Shown here piece after piece: positions 6,975 through 14,067 of a stretch of 38,748 nucleotides of DNA; the first letter of the stretch is position 1; each line of letters opens with the position of its first letter. Both the position numbers and the translations under genes were made by a program. Below the pieces are notes generated by a model. That model did no database searches. It was not told the DNA's origin and saw only the letters and a program-made list of their open reading frames with translations. The stretch spans positions 239,564 to 278,311 of the forward strand of contig NZ_LT984895.1 of assembly GCF_900258505.1 (NCBI RefSeq), written 5' to 3'. This DNA comes from Brachybacterium timonense (lineage in GTDB: Bacteria; Actinomycetota; Actinomycetes; Actinomycetales; Dermabacteraceae).

Positions 6975-7403
6975 ATGACCAGAGGATGGACCAGGCGAGG
7001 AGTCGGCATGGGTGTGATCACGATGCTGCTGGCTGCCTGCACGGGCGGCGGCCGCGCAGACGCCGACGCCGTGCAGCGGGCGCTGCAGGATGCGGCCGAG
7101 GACGGCCCGGAACTCGCCGAGGGCACCATCCACTTCCAGGACAGAGCCAAGACCGGTACGTCGATCTCGGGCGTCCTGGCGGTGAACGCCGCCGGGGATG
7201 AGGCTCCGGCCGCCTTCGAAGCGATCCTGGAGAGAATCTCGCATGCGTACCGTGAGCAGCCGCGCACCCGCACCGCATCGGTGCTGCTCGAGGCGCATCC
7301 CGCCGACGACGTCGATCAGCGCATCCGCATCACCGACATCCTTGCGCCGTCCTCCGGTGCCACGGTGACCAGCGACGATCTGGCCGCACACTTCGGACTC
7401 TGA
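6975..7403 (+). CDS. Small secreted lipoprotein (possible immunity protein for the upstream lipase)
   Basis: A 142-residue protein that begins MTRGWTRRG, has a hydrophobic core (VGMGVITMLLAA) and a lipobox LLAAC, with Cys22 as the lipidated residue after cleavage. The mature part is about 120 residues: a helix rich in A/D/E, a strand pair around TSISGVLAV, a second helix and a terminal strand region TASVLLEAHPADDVDQRIRITDIL. I do not recognise a named family. The start at 6975 gives a normal n-region; an ATG at 6957 would add six residues. It is 150 bp from the WXG-lipase gene on the same strand. Type VII lipase toxins of staphylococci are neutralised by lipoproteins encoded next to them, so an immunity role is plausible but unproven. 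Confidence 0.65.
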   Translation: MTRGWTRRGVGMGVITMLLAACTGGGRADADAVQRALQDAAEDGPELAEGTIHFQDRAKTGTSISGVLAVNAAGDEAPAAFEAILERISHAYREQPRTRTASVLLEAHPADDVDQRIRITDILAPSSGATVTSDDLAAHFGL

Positions 7404-7450
7404 GGCCACGGGCAGGCGCCATCACGGGCGTCAGGCTGGTGACGGCGTTT

Positions 7451-7551
7451 GTTGGCGGGCTGATGGTGGTGCGCGGTGGTGCGGGTGCCCGGGTGTGGCG
7501 GCGCGTGTTGGCGGGCTGATGGTGGTGCGCGATGGTGCGGGAGCCCGGGTG
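7451..7551. repeat. 45-bp direct repeat, two copies (56-bp period)
   Basis: Copies at 7451-7495 and 7507-7551 start GTTGGCGGGCTGATGGTGGT and differ at two positions. They are separated by 11 bp. No gene explains them. Confidence 0.8.
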
Positions 7552-7893
7552 GTGACGGCGTGGATGCCTGGTCGGTGCCGGCGGCTGGCGGTAGGTGAAC
7601 GGTTCTGGCAGGAGCGGGCGGTGCCCCCAGGCGTACGCGGACACTGCACCGGTGAGCCTCCCCGCGTCAGCCTTCGCTGAAGGTCCCCGGCGGGGTGGCG
7701 TGGTCAGCGGTGGCGTTATTCGTGAAGCCATGTCGAATAGGGACTTGGCTCCAGCTATACGTCCACGGATTGACGTTGCATCGCGCGACTCCCGGCCGGT
7801 GCGATGGTGGCGGTGCCGCAGGCTGGCCGCCGGTGGTCGCAGGTTAGCTGGCCGGGCCGGGGTGGTGCCTCGCGAGTCCCGGCAGGGACCAGT

Positions 7894-7917
7894 ACCTGTG
7901 GTGGCGGTACCACAGGT
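7894..7917 (-). terminator. Hairpin downstream of the sugar kinase gene
   Basis: ACCTGTGGT (7894-7902) and ACCACAGGT (7909-7917) form a perfect 9-bp stem with a 6-base loop, 60 bp past the stop of the leftward kinase gene. There is no T tract, so intrinsic termination is uncertain. Confidence 0.4.
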
Positions 7918-7976
7918 CAGCCGTCCGCCGCCGCTGGCCAGCCGGTCGCCTCCTGGCCCCGCGCCCCCGCTCGCGT

Positions 7977-9260
7977 CTACGCGTCGCTGTCCAACCGGTG
8001 CCCCGGCGTCCCGGGCCGGGTGCGGATCATCGAGGCACCCACAGCATCAGGGAAGGCGCTGCGGTACCGCTGCTCCCATGCGGCCGCGAAGTCGTCGGCC
8101 CCGTCGGCCTGCACGAGCGCCCACACGCTGCCGCCCCAGCCTGCGCCGAATGACGACGACGACACGGCGCCCAGGTCACGGGCCATGTCCACCAGGCCGA
8201 CCGTCTCCGGAACCTGGTTCTCCAGATGCGTGGCAGCCAGGGCCTGCGAGCGCTCCACCAGCTGGGCGAACGCGTCCAGGTCTCCGCGACCCAGCGCCTC
8301 ACGGGCCGACGGCACGAGCAGGCATGACTCTTGCAGGAACTGCTCCAGGCGCCGCGCCTCGGCCGCGCCGCTCGCCGCCCGCCGCAGCGGCTCCAGGCGC
8401 TCATCGGCCGGGTCGACCGGACGGGTCAGGTCCTCACGGTCCGCGACCAGCAGCGAGCGCACCGCCGCCTGCACCGTGGCGTCTGACCGTCCCGTCTGCG
8501 TGTTCCAGCGATCCAGCACCGCCTGCAGCAGCGCAGGTCCACGGTTGTACGCCTCCTGGGCGGCGCCGGTCTTCTCCGCGAGCACGCCACTGACGCCCAC
8601 GACGAAGCACAGCTCCGGCGGCAGCGCGACGCGGTCGATGATCTGCATCGGGTCGAACTGCGCGTAGGAGACCATGCCCTCCTCGCTGGTGAGCATCCCC
8701 GTGTGGTCTAGTGACCCGCCCGAGGTGCCCACACCCGGACGGCCCGGCAGATTGCCGAACGTCTTCCCGTTCTCGATCGACGCCGCGTAGCCCGCCAGAG
8801 CCAGCCGGTCCGGCAGCTCGGCGCGCCACAGGTCGCTCTGCGGCAGCCCGCTCAGATCCGCGAGGGCGAGCGCCACCGCACAGATCACCGCCGACGAGCT
8901 CGACATCCCCGACGCCGGCGGCAACGTGCTCGTCATGCTGATCCGCGCCGGACGCAGCTCACCGAAATTGCTGGTCAGCCGCTCCATGACGGTCTGAACG
9001 TAGCGCGCCCAGTGCCCGGACGGCAGACCCGGGTCCGTGCCCACCTCGAGCCGCACCGTGCCATCGAACGCCTCCGTGGAGGCCTCCACCACGCCGGCGC
9101 GGGCCGGCCCCGCCACGGCATCCGGCAGCGCCTGCGCCGTGACGGTGACACCGCGGTCCACAGCACACACAAGCACCCTGCCGCCGCCGTAATCGGTGTG
9201 CTTGCCCAGCACCTCGATGCGGCCCGGCATGAACCAGCGGGCCTGGTCAACGCCGCTCAC
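7977..9260 (-). CDS. GHMP-family sugar kinase, galactokinase-like
   Basis: A 427-residue cytoplasmic kinase expected to phosphorylate a free sugar at C1. The N-terminus WFMPGRIEVLGKHTDYGGG matches the galactokinase sugar-binding signature (GR.N.IGEHTDY..G), with K replacing the usual E. The GHMP ATP loop is TSTLPPASGMSSSSAVICA and the C-terminal GHMP motif is VSSSSFGAGWGGSVWAL. The GTG start at 9260 overlaps the stop of the upstream nucleotidyltransferase (GTGA), which fixes the start. The upstream ATG at 9428 lies inside that gene and is a poor choice. Kinase plus nucleotidyltransferase suggests a two-step route from free sugar to NDP-sugar, so the substrate need not be galactose. No galT or galE is present in the window. 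Confidence 0.75.
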   Translation of the reverse strand: MSGVDQARWFMPGRIEVLGKHTDYGGGRVLVCAVDRGVTVTAQALPDAVAGPARAGVVEASTEAFDGTVRLEVGTDPGLPSGHWARYVQTVMERLTSNFGELRPARISMTSTLPPASGMSSSSAVICAVALALADLSGLPQSDLWRAELPDRLALAGYAASIENGKTFGNLPGRPGVGTSGGSLDHTGMLTSEEGMVSYAQFDPMQIIDRVALPPELCFVVGVSGVLAEKTGAAQEAYNRGPALLQAVLDRWNTQTGRSDATVQAAVRSLLVADREDLTRPVDPADERLEPLRRAASGAAEARRLEQFLQESCLLVPSAREALGRGDLDAFAQLVERSQALAATHLENQVPETVGLVDMARDLGAVSSSSFGAGWGGSVWALVQADGADDFAAAWEQRYRSAFPDAVGASMIRTRPGTPGHRLDSDA

Positions 9261-10051
9261 AGGCGCACCTGCACGCTTGCCAGGCGCTGCTCGACCGCGG
9301 CCACGTCCTCGCGGCGCGACAGGTCCAGCACGCCGCCGGCGAACGGCACCACGTGCATCTGCTCCAGCTCGCGCACCGCGTCGACGATCTCGTACTCGCC
9401 ACGGGCCGACGGTTCGATTCGGGCGCACGCCTCGAAGATCTCCGGGGTGAACGCGAAGCAGTTCATGCTCACCAGTGCATGCTCGCCCGCCGCCGCCACC
9501 GTGGCCGCATCCGGTTTCTCCAGAATGTCCACGAGCAGCCCGTCGCGCTCATCCACCAGCGCGAACGCGGCGATCCTGTCGGCGGGGATGTTCGACTGCT
9601 CGACCAGTGCGGTGCGGTCGAAGCCCAGCAGCGCGTTCCCGTCCTGCTGCAGCAGCGCCGCGATGCCTGCGCCAGGGTAGAGGTTGTCACCGTTGACCAT
9701 GATGAACGGCTCCTCGCCCACAGCTTCCTTCGCCGACGCGACGGCGTCGGCAGTGCCCTTGGGCTCGGCCTGCACGGCGAAGGCGATCTCCAGCCGCTCG
9801 GGAGCGACCGCACGGAAATGCTCGGCGAACTCCTCGTGATCGGGTGCCACGACGAGCACTGCCCGGCGGATACCGGCGTCGGCCAGGGCGCTCAGCGAGT
9901 AGTCGATCAGGCGATGCTCGCCGATCGGCATGAGGGCCTTGTGTCCGCTGGCTGCGGCCTTCGCCTGTTCCTCGGTGAGCGTGGAAGCGTCGGCGGCCTT
10001 ACGCATCCGGGTGCCCAGGCCGCGGGCGAGCAGAACGGCAGTGGTGATCAT
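9257..10051 (-). CDS. NTP-dependent sugar-1-phosphate nucleotidyltransferase
   Basis: A 264-residue Rossmann-type nucleotidyltransferase. The N-terminus ITTAVLLARGLGTRMRK corresponds to the nucleotide-binding LAAGxGTRM loop, with Arg replacing the second Ala. Further landmarks are KALMPIGEHRLIDYSL, QAEPKGTADAV, the metal-binding FIMVNGDNLYP and DILEKPDAA. It should join an NTP and a sugar-1-phosphate to give an NDP-sugar and pyrophosphate. The start at 10051 has GGGAG at good spacing; an upstream ATG at 10075 would add eight residues. It overlaps the galactokinase-like gene by 4 bp, so the two are co-translated and probably catalyse consecutive steps. The base and sugar cannot be read from the sequence. 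Confidence 0.8.
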   Translation of the reverse strand: MITTAVLLARGLGTRMRKAADASTLTEEQAKAAASGHKALMPIGEHRLIDYSLSALADAGIRRAVLVVAPDHEEFAEHFRAVAPERLEIAFAVQAEPKGTADAVASAKEAVGEEPFIMVNGDNLYPGAGIAALLQQDGNALLGFDRTALVEQSNIPADRIAAFALVDERDGLLVDILEKPDAATVAAAGEHALVSMNCFAFTPEIFEACARIEPSARGEYEIVDAVRELEQMHVVPFAGGVLDLSRREDVAAVEQRLASVQVRL

Positions 10052-10208
10052 CAGGTCTCCCAGTCGTCGTGGCACTCATCGCCCGCACCGGCTCCGGCAT
10101 CCGTGGCGCGTCGAGCAGCGGCCGAGCTCCGGGAAGAATCCTACTGGTCAGCAGGGCCGTGGCAGGGGACCGCCGGAGGTGTGGCCCGCTCGCTGGGCTG
10201 TCGGATTC

Positions 10209-11030
10209 TCACCGCCGCCGCAGTCGATGCAGGACGAGGCCCGCTCCCGCGTAGGCGGCGGTCGTGATGACCCCGACGACGGGCGAGAGCAGCCACTGCC
10301 CGGTCGAGGAGTAGCGGATGCCGCTGTCGATCACGGGCGGATTCACGACCGAGTCCTCCACAGCATGCATGGTGACGCACGGCCAGATCGAACGGGTCAA
10401 GGCGTAGACCTCGGTGAACAGGACGGTCCAGCCGAGCATCACGCCGACGGCGACGAGCGCGAACACCGGCCGGTCCACATCCAGCACTTGCCGCATCTGC
10501 TCGTGCGGCAGGAACAGCAGGTAGTAGGGCGCATGCCAGGCGCCCCAGACCAGCCCCGTGATGAGCGTGAGAGACCGCCGGGTCACACCCTCCTGCAGCA
10601 GTTCCTCCGTGAGGTATCCACGCCACGCGGTCTCCTCGAGGATGTTCTTGACCACAGCGGGCACGAGAGCCGCAGCCATGGCGGCGCCGACGCCGGAGAG
10701 GTTGGCATTGGATGTATCGGCGAGTCCGAGCGCATGAGCCGCCAGCAGCGTCCCGCCCGTCACCAACGGATATGCGGTCAGAGCGACGCCCCAGGCCAGC
10801 GCTCTGTCGATGCCACGTACCGGGCCGTGGCCATCGGCACCGCGGGGCGGAAAGAACGCTCCCCGGCGCACTCTGCGCAGCACGAGACCCGTGATGGCCG
10901 GGGCCGCCAGCCACACCAGGGTTCCGGGGCTTTCCATCGAGTTCTCCTGGCCAAGCAGACGATTCACGCCCGCGCCGACCCAGCCCGAGGCCACCGACAC
11001 CGCGGCGAAGACACACAGATCCTTGCGCAC
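10209..11030 (-). CDS. CPBP-family (Abi/CAAX-protease-like) intramembrane metalloprotease
   Basis: A 273-residue membrane protein with about seven to eight hydrophobic helices. The CPBP signatures are present: EETAWRGYL (glutamate pair plus Arg) and WGAWHAPYYLLF (metal-ligand His), with a third conserved region near LTRSIWPCVTMHAVED. Such proteins are predicted intramembrane proteases, some of them involved in bacteriocin immunity or prenyl-protein maturation; no specific substrate can be named. It follows the TetR gene by 5 bp and is probably transcribed with it from the promoter at 11723-11751. Confidence 0.8.
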   Translation of the reverse strand: MRKDLCVFAAVSVASGWVGAGVNRLLGQENSMESPGTLVWLAAPAITGLVLRRVRRGAFFPPRGADGHGPVRGIDRALAWGVALTAYPLVTGGTLLAAHALGLADTSNANLSGVGAAMAAALVPAVVKNILEETAWRGYLTEELLQEGVTRRSLTLITGLVWGAWHAPYYLLFLPHEQMRQVLDVDRPVFALVAVGVMLGWTVLFTEVYALTRSIWPCVTMHAVEDSVVNPPVIDSGIRYSSTGQWLLSPVVGVITTAAYAGAGLVLHRLRRR

Positions 11031-11035
11031 CGCTC

Positions 11036-11716
11036 TCAGCCCTCTCGTTCCGCGCGCAGCAGGCCGACGAGCCAGTCGGCGTTAAGCACCGGGCGGTCCT
11101 GCCGGCGGGCCAGCTCCTCGATCGACCCTTGGATCGCGCCCCAGAACAGTAGGGACAAGCCGAGCGGATCACCAGTGCGGATCTCGCCGCGTGCCTGCCC
11201 AGCCTCGATGATCGGAACGCATCGGGCCACAACGTCGACCTCACGCAGCAATGCCGCCGAGGTCTCGGTGACGCCGAGATCGCGCTGGGCCCCCGCCATG
11301 AAGACGAACATGCGTGCCGCATCAGGGTGTTCGGTGGCCATCGCGAAGGAGTCCGCAGCTGTCCTCCGGAAGAAGTCGAGCGGATTCGCGAGACCGGCCT
11401 CGACGTCCACCGCCAGGTGCTCGCAGCCGATCCGCACGAGTTCGTCGTACAGCGCGTCCTTGCTGGGGAAGTAGTGGAAGAGCAGGCCGGGGCTGGTGCC
11501 GCAGGCCTGGCTCACCGAGCGGGTAGAGGTGCCGTGGTAGCCGCGCTCGATGAACTGGCTGAGGGCCTCACGGAGGAACTGGCTGCGGCGGGCGTCGGCG
11601 CGGGTCTGTTTCGCCTCGGAGCCGGCGGCCGGGTCCGACGGTGTCGGTGTTGTCGGCGGTGCGGAGTGGCCAGGGGTGACCGGCGAATCGGCGGGCACCG
11701 GCAGATCGTTGATCAT
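11036..11716 (-). CDS. TetR-family transcriptional regulator (with CPBP protease)
   Basis: A 226-residue regulator. A low-complexity Pro/Thr-rich N-terminus of about 40 residues precedes the TetR helix-turn-helix (FIERGYHGTSTRSVSQACG..PGLLFHYFPSKDALYDELV). A ligand-binding helical domain follows. The start ATG at 11716 lies within an operator-like box and six bases after a TAGATT -10, suggesting a leaderless autoregulated transcript. It lies 5 bp upstream of the CPBP gene and is probably its direct controller. The effector ligand is unknown. Confidence 0.88.
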   Translation of the reverse strand: MINDLPVPADSPVTPGHSAPPTTPTPSDPAAGSEAKQTRADARRSQFLREALSQFIERGYHGTSTRSVSQACGTSPGLLFHYFPSKDALYDELVRIGCEHLAVDVEAGLANPLDFFRRTAADSFAMATEHPDAARMFVFMAGAQRDLGVTETSAALLREVDVVARCVPIIEAGQARGEIRTGDPLGLSLLFWGAIQGSIEELARRQDRPVLNADWLVGLLRAEREG

Positions 11717-11751
11717 ATGCTCAATCTAGGGCGGGTTGAGCAGGCGATCAA
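11709..11751 (-). promoter_or_regulatory. TetR promoter with two TTGANC-N4-GNTCAA operator boxes
   Basis: On the minus strand TTGATC (11751-11746), a 17-bp spacer and TAGATT (11728-11723) form a good sigma70-type promoter, with the ATG six bases beyond the -10. Two palindromic boxes of the same form, TTGATCATATGCTCAA (11709-11724) and TTGAGCAGGCGATCAA (11736-11751), cover the start codon/-10 and the -35/spacer. This layout fits autorepression by the TetR product. Confidence 0.65.
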
Positions 11752-11774
11752 TAGCTGCAGGCGCGTCGCGCGGC

Positions 11775-13196
11775 TCAGTCGGCCTCGAGGCCGTAGTGCG
11801 CGCGCACGGTCTGCGCCAGAGCTGCCGCTTCCTCACCGCTCGCGGCTTCGGCGAACACGCGGATCACCGGTTCCGTGCCGGAGAAGCGGATCGTCACCCA
11901 GGTGTCGTCGGCGAAATACACCTTGCAGCCGTCCTCCCAGGAGATTCGGTCGATCTCGCGGTCGAAGGCGGGTAGGTCGTGCTGCGTGAAGATCTGCTGC
12001 TGCAGTGTCTCGCGTCGCTCCGGGGTGTACCCGTAGGCGGCCTCCTCCATCACCAGCTCGCCGTAGCGTTCGACGATGTCGGCGTAGAGCTCGGAGAGCT
12101 TCTTGCCGGAGGCGGCGACGGCTTCCACGAGCAGGCTGCCGGCGTGGATGCCGTCCTTGCCCGGGATGTGGCCGCGCACCGTGAGACCGCCAGAGGACTC
12201 GCCGCCGATGATCGCTCCGGTCTCCGCCATCTTCGAGCTGATCCACTTGAAGCCCACCGGCACCTCGTGGCACTCCTGACCGTGGGCCTTCGCCACACGG
12301 TCGAGCATGTGCGTGGTGGACAGGTTGCGTACGACGGGGCCCTCCCAGCCCTTGCCGGTGAGCAGGTACTCGTACAACAGCACCAGGATCTGGTTGGGGG
12401 AGAGGAAGGCGCCCTCGTCGTCGATGATGCCCAGCCGGTCCGCGTCACCGTCGGTGGCGATGCCGAGGTCAGCGCCGGACTCGAGCACCGCGTGGCGCAG
12501 CGGCTCGAGCGACCCCGCCGCCGGAGACGGCATCCGGCCGCCGAACAGCGGATCGTGACGGGCGTTGATGACCTGCAGCTCGCAGCGGGCGGTCACCAGC
12601 ACCGTCTGCATGGCGGTCTGAGCGACCCCGAACATCGGGTCCAGCACGATGTTCAGATGGGCATGGCGGATCGTCTCCACGTCCAGCTGTTCGAGGATCG
12701 CATCGAGGTACCAGTTGATCGACCGCTGCCGAGTGACCAGTGCGCTGGAGCGGACCTCATGGGGGGCCAGGGCGCGGACGTCATCCTCGGTGAGATCGGC
12801 GATGCGCGCGGCGATCCGATCGGTGACCTCGACGGTCGCATCGCGACCACCTTCGGTGAACACCTTGATGCCGTTGTAGAGCGCAGGGTTGTGGCTGGCT
12901 GTGATCGCCATGCCGTACGGGGTGCCCTGCTGCTTCACCGTCCACATGCACATCGGGGTGGGGACAGGGCGGGTGATGATCCGGACCGGGATGCCGTTGC
13001 CGGCCAGCACCTCGACCGCCCACCAGGCGGCGACGTCAGAGAGGAAGCGGCGGTCGTAGGCGATGACCAGGCCGCGCTCGGCGACGCCCTCGGCGTGCAT
13101 CTGATCCGCGAGGGCCTGCGTGAGCAGGCGGACGTTCGCGCGCGTGAACTCGTCGCCGATGACGGCACGCCAGCCGCCGGTTCCGAACTGCAGCAT
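11775..13196 (-). CDS. Phosphohexomutase (phosphoglucomutase/phosphomannomutase family)
   Basis: A 473-residue alpha-D-phosphohexomutase, which interconverts hexose-1- and hexose-6-phosphates. All four family motifs are present in order: the phosphoserine loop TASHNP (Ser101), the metal loop ATDGDADRLG, the sugar loop GGESSGG and the phosphate loop RFSGTEPVIR. The N-terminus LQFGTGGWRAVIG is typical. I chose ATG 13196 because GAAGGAG lies five bases upstream; an ATG at 13235 adds 13 residues without a ribosome-binding site. It has its own promoter (13303-13331) and could supply hexose-1-phosphate to the nucleotidyltransferase at 9257-10051, though a TetR/CPBP pair separates them. Confidence 0.9.
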   Translation of the reverse strand: MLQFGTGGWRAVIGDEFTRANVRLLTQALADQMHAEGVAERGLVIAYDRRFLSDVAAWWAVEVLAGNGIPVRIITRPVPTPMCMWTVKQQGTPYGMAITASHNPALYNGIKVFTEGGRDATVEVTDRIAARIADLTEDDVRALAPHEVRSSALVTRQRSINWYLDAILEQLDVETIRHAHLNIVLDPMFGVAQTAMQTVLVTARCELQVINARHDPLFGGRMPSPAAGSLEPLRHAVLESGADLGIATDGDADRLGIIDDEGAFLSPNQILVLLYEYLLTGKGWEGPVVRNLSTTHMLDRVAKAHGQECHEVPVGFKWISSKMAETGAIIGGESSGGLTVRGHIPGKDGIHAGSLLVEAVAASGKKLSELYADIVERYGELVMEEAAYGYTPERRETLQQQIFTQHDLPAFDREIDRISWEDGCKVYFADDTWVTIRFSGTEPVIRVFAEAASGEEAAALAQTVRAHYGLEAD

Positions 13197-13280
13197 GCTG
13201 ACTCCTTCGTCTGTGGTCGCATCTGCCGGTGTCATCGAACGCGGGCCGGGTCCGTGTCGGAAGACAGCTGCCGACCGGGG

Positions 13281-13331
13281 TGTGTAAATGTATTCACATC
13301 ACACGCTAGGCAGGCCGACGGCGCAGGTCAA
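13281..13331 (-). promoter_or_regulatory. Promoter and operator-like palindrome upstream of the phosphohexomutase gene
   Basis: On the minus strand TTGACC (13331-13326), exactly 17 bp, then TAGCGT (13308-13303) form a promoter. An imperfect palindrome TGTGTAAATGTATTCACA (13281-13298) lies just past the expected transcription start and is markedly A/T-rich for this genome. That placement suits a repressor. The regulator is unknown. Confidence 0.5.
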
Positions 13332-13381
13332 GGGGTGCGGTAGGGGGGAGCGCTGCGCGCGGCGATCTGGAGCGTGCAACG

Positions 13382-13397
13382 CTGTCGGGCCCGACAG
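13382..13397 (-). terminator. 16-bp perfect palindrome after the TetR/MFS operon
   Basis: CTGTCGGGCCCGACAG lies 17 bp beyond the TetR stop and can fold as a 6-bp stem with a GGCC loop. A small AGCGT/ACGCT hairpin (13371-13383) follows it on the minus strand. No T tract is present, so it could equally be a protein-binding site. Confidence 0.4.
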
Positions 13398-13413
13398 GAG
13401 GTGACTAGGCAGG

Positions 13414-14067
13414 TCAGCGTGTGCGAAGTCCGCGGGAGAACTGGGTCGCCGCCTCGGCGAGCACGGCCCGGAACAGGTCGTCATCGCGGTTCTCAAGCCA
13501 GCCCATGGCGGCGCCGAACACAGTGGACTGCATGAGAGCGGCGAGAACCCGCAGGTCAGTGTCCCAGGTGCCGCCGGCCTGCTCGGCAAGATCGGACAGG
13601 TAGCGGGTGAGCAGCCCTGCGTACTCCGCATCCGTCTCCTGTACGAGGGCCCGTAACTCGGCGTCCCGGGAAGCCATCAGGGACAGCTCGAGGTAAGCGG
13701 TCTCGGTGTCGGGGGCCGCGATGACGTGGTCGGCGTAGGCCATGAACAGGGCGGTCAGCGCTGTGAGGGTGTCGCTGTGTCCAGTTCGGCTGCCGTCGGA
13801 ATCGGCCAGGTCGTCGCCCGCGTCGGCCCGCGCCGTCTCAGTGAGCGCCGCGAAGCCGTTCAGATCCCGTCGCAGCACCGCGCGCAGCAGCTCGTCCTTC
13901 GAGGAGAAGGTGTAGTGCACCGTGCCGTGCGGGACGCTGGCCTCGGCGGCGACGGCGCGTGTGGTCAGCGCCCATGCTCCGTCCCTGGCCATGACCCGTA
14001 CCGCGGTCTCGGCCAGTTCGGAGCGTCGCTGTTCCAGGGGGACGCGGGGGCGTTTCGCGGGTGCCAT
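13414..14067 (-). CDS. TetR-family regulator of the adjacent MFS exporter
   Basis: A 217-residue TetR protein with the usual N-terminal DNA-binding domain (LAETAVRVMARDGAWALTTRAVAAEASVPHGTVHYTFSSKDELLRAVL) and an all-helical C-terminal ligand domain. Its ATG overlaps the MFS stop by one base (TGATG), so the regulator is translated with the exporter it probably controls. Ligands are likely substrates of the pump. A palindrome follows its stop at 13382-13397. Confidence 0.88.
   Translation of the reverse strand: MAPAKRPRVPLEQRRSELAETAVRVMARDGAWALTTRAVAAEASVPHGTVHYTFSSKDELLRAVLRRDLNGFAALTETARADAGDDLADSDGSRTGHSDTLTALTALFMAYADHVIAAPDTETAYLELSLMASRDAELRALVQETDAEYAGLLTRYLSDLAEQAGGTWDTDLRVLAALMQSTVFGAAMGWLENRDDDLFRAVLAEAATQFSRGLRTR

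Larger units (their letters stand above)
7404..7976. other. 573-bp gene-free spacer with duplicated 45-bp segment
   Basis: No coding region is convincing in this spacer between the convergent lipoprotein and kinase genes. A 45-bp segment at 7451-7495 recurs at 7507-7551 with two mismatches, and GTGACGGCGT flanks the pair at 7439 and 7552. A hairpin lies at 7894-7917 near the kinase end. Confidence 0.6.

Noticed and set aside
9930..13343. Long plus-strand frames at 9930-11474 and 11979-13343
   Set aside because: They lie opposite the nucleotidyltransferase, CPBP, TetR and phosphohexomutase genes and show no recognisable domain.
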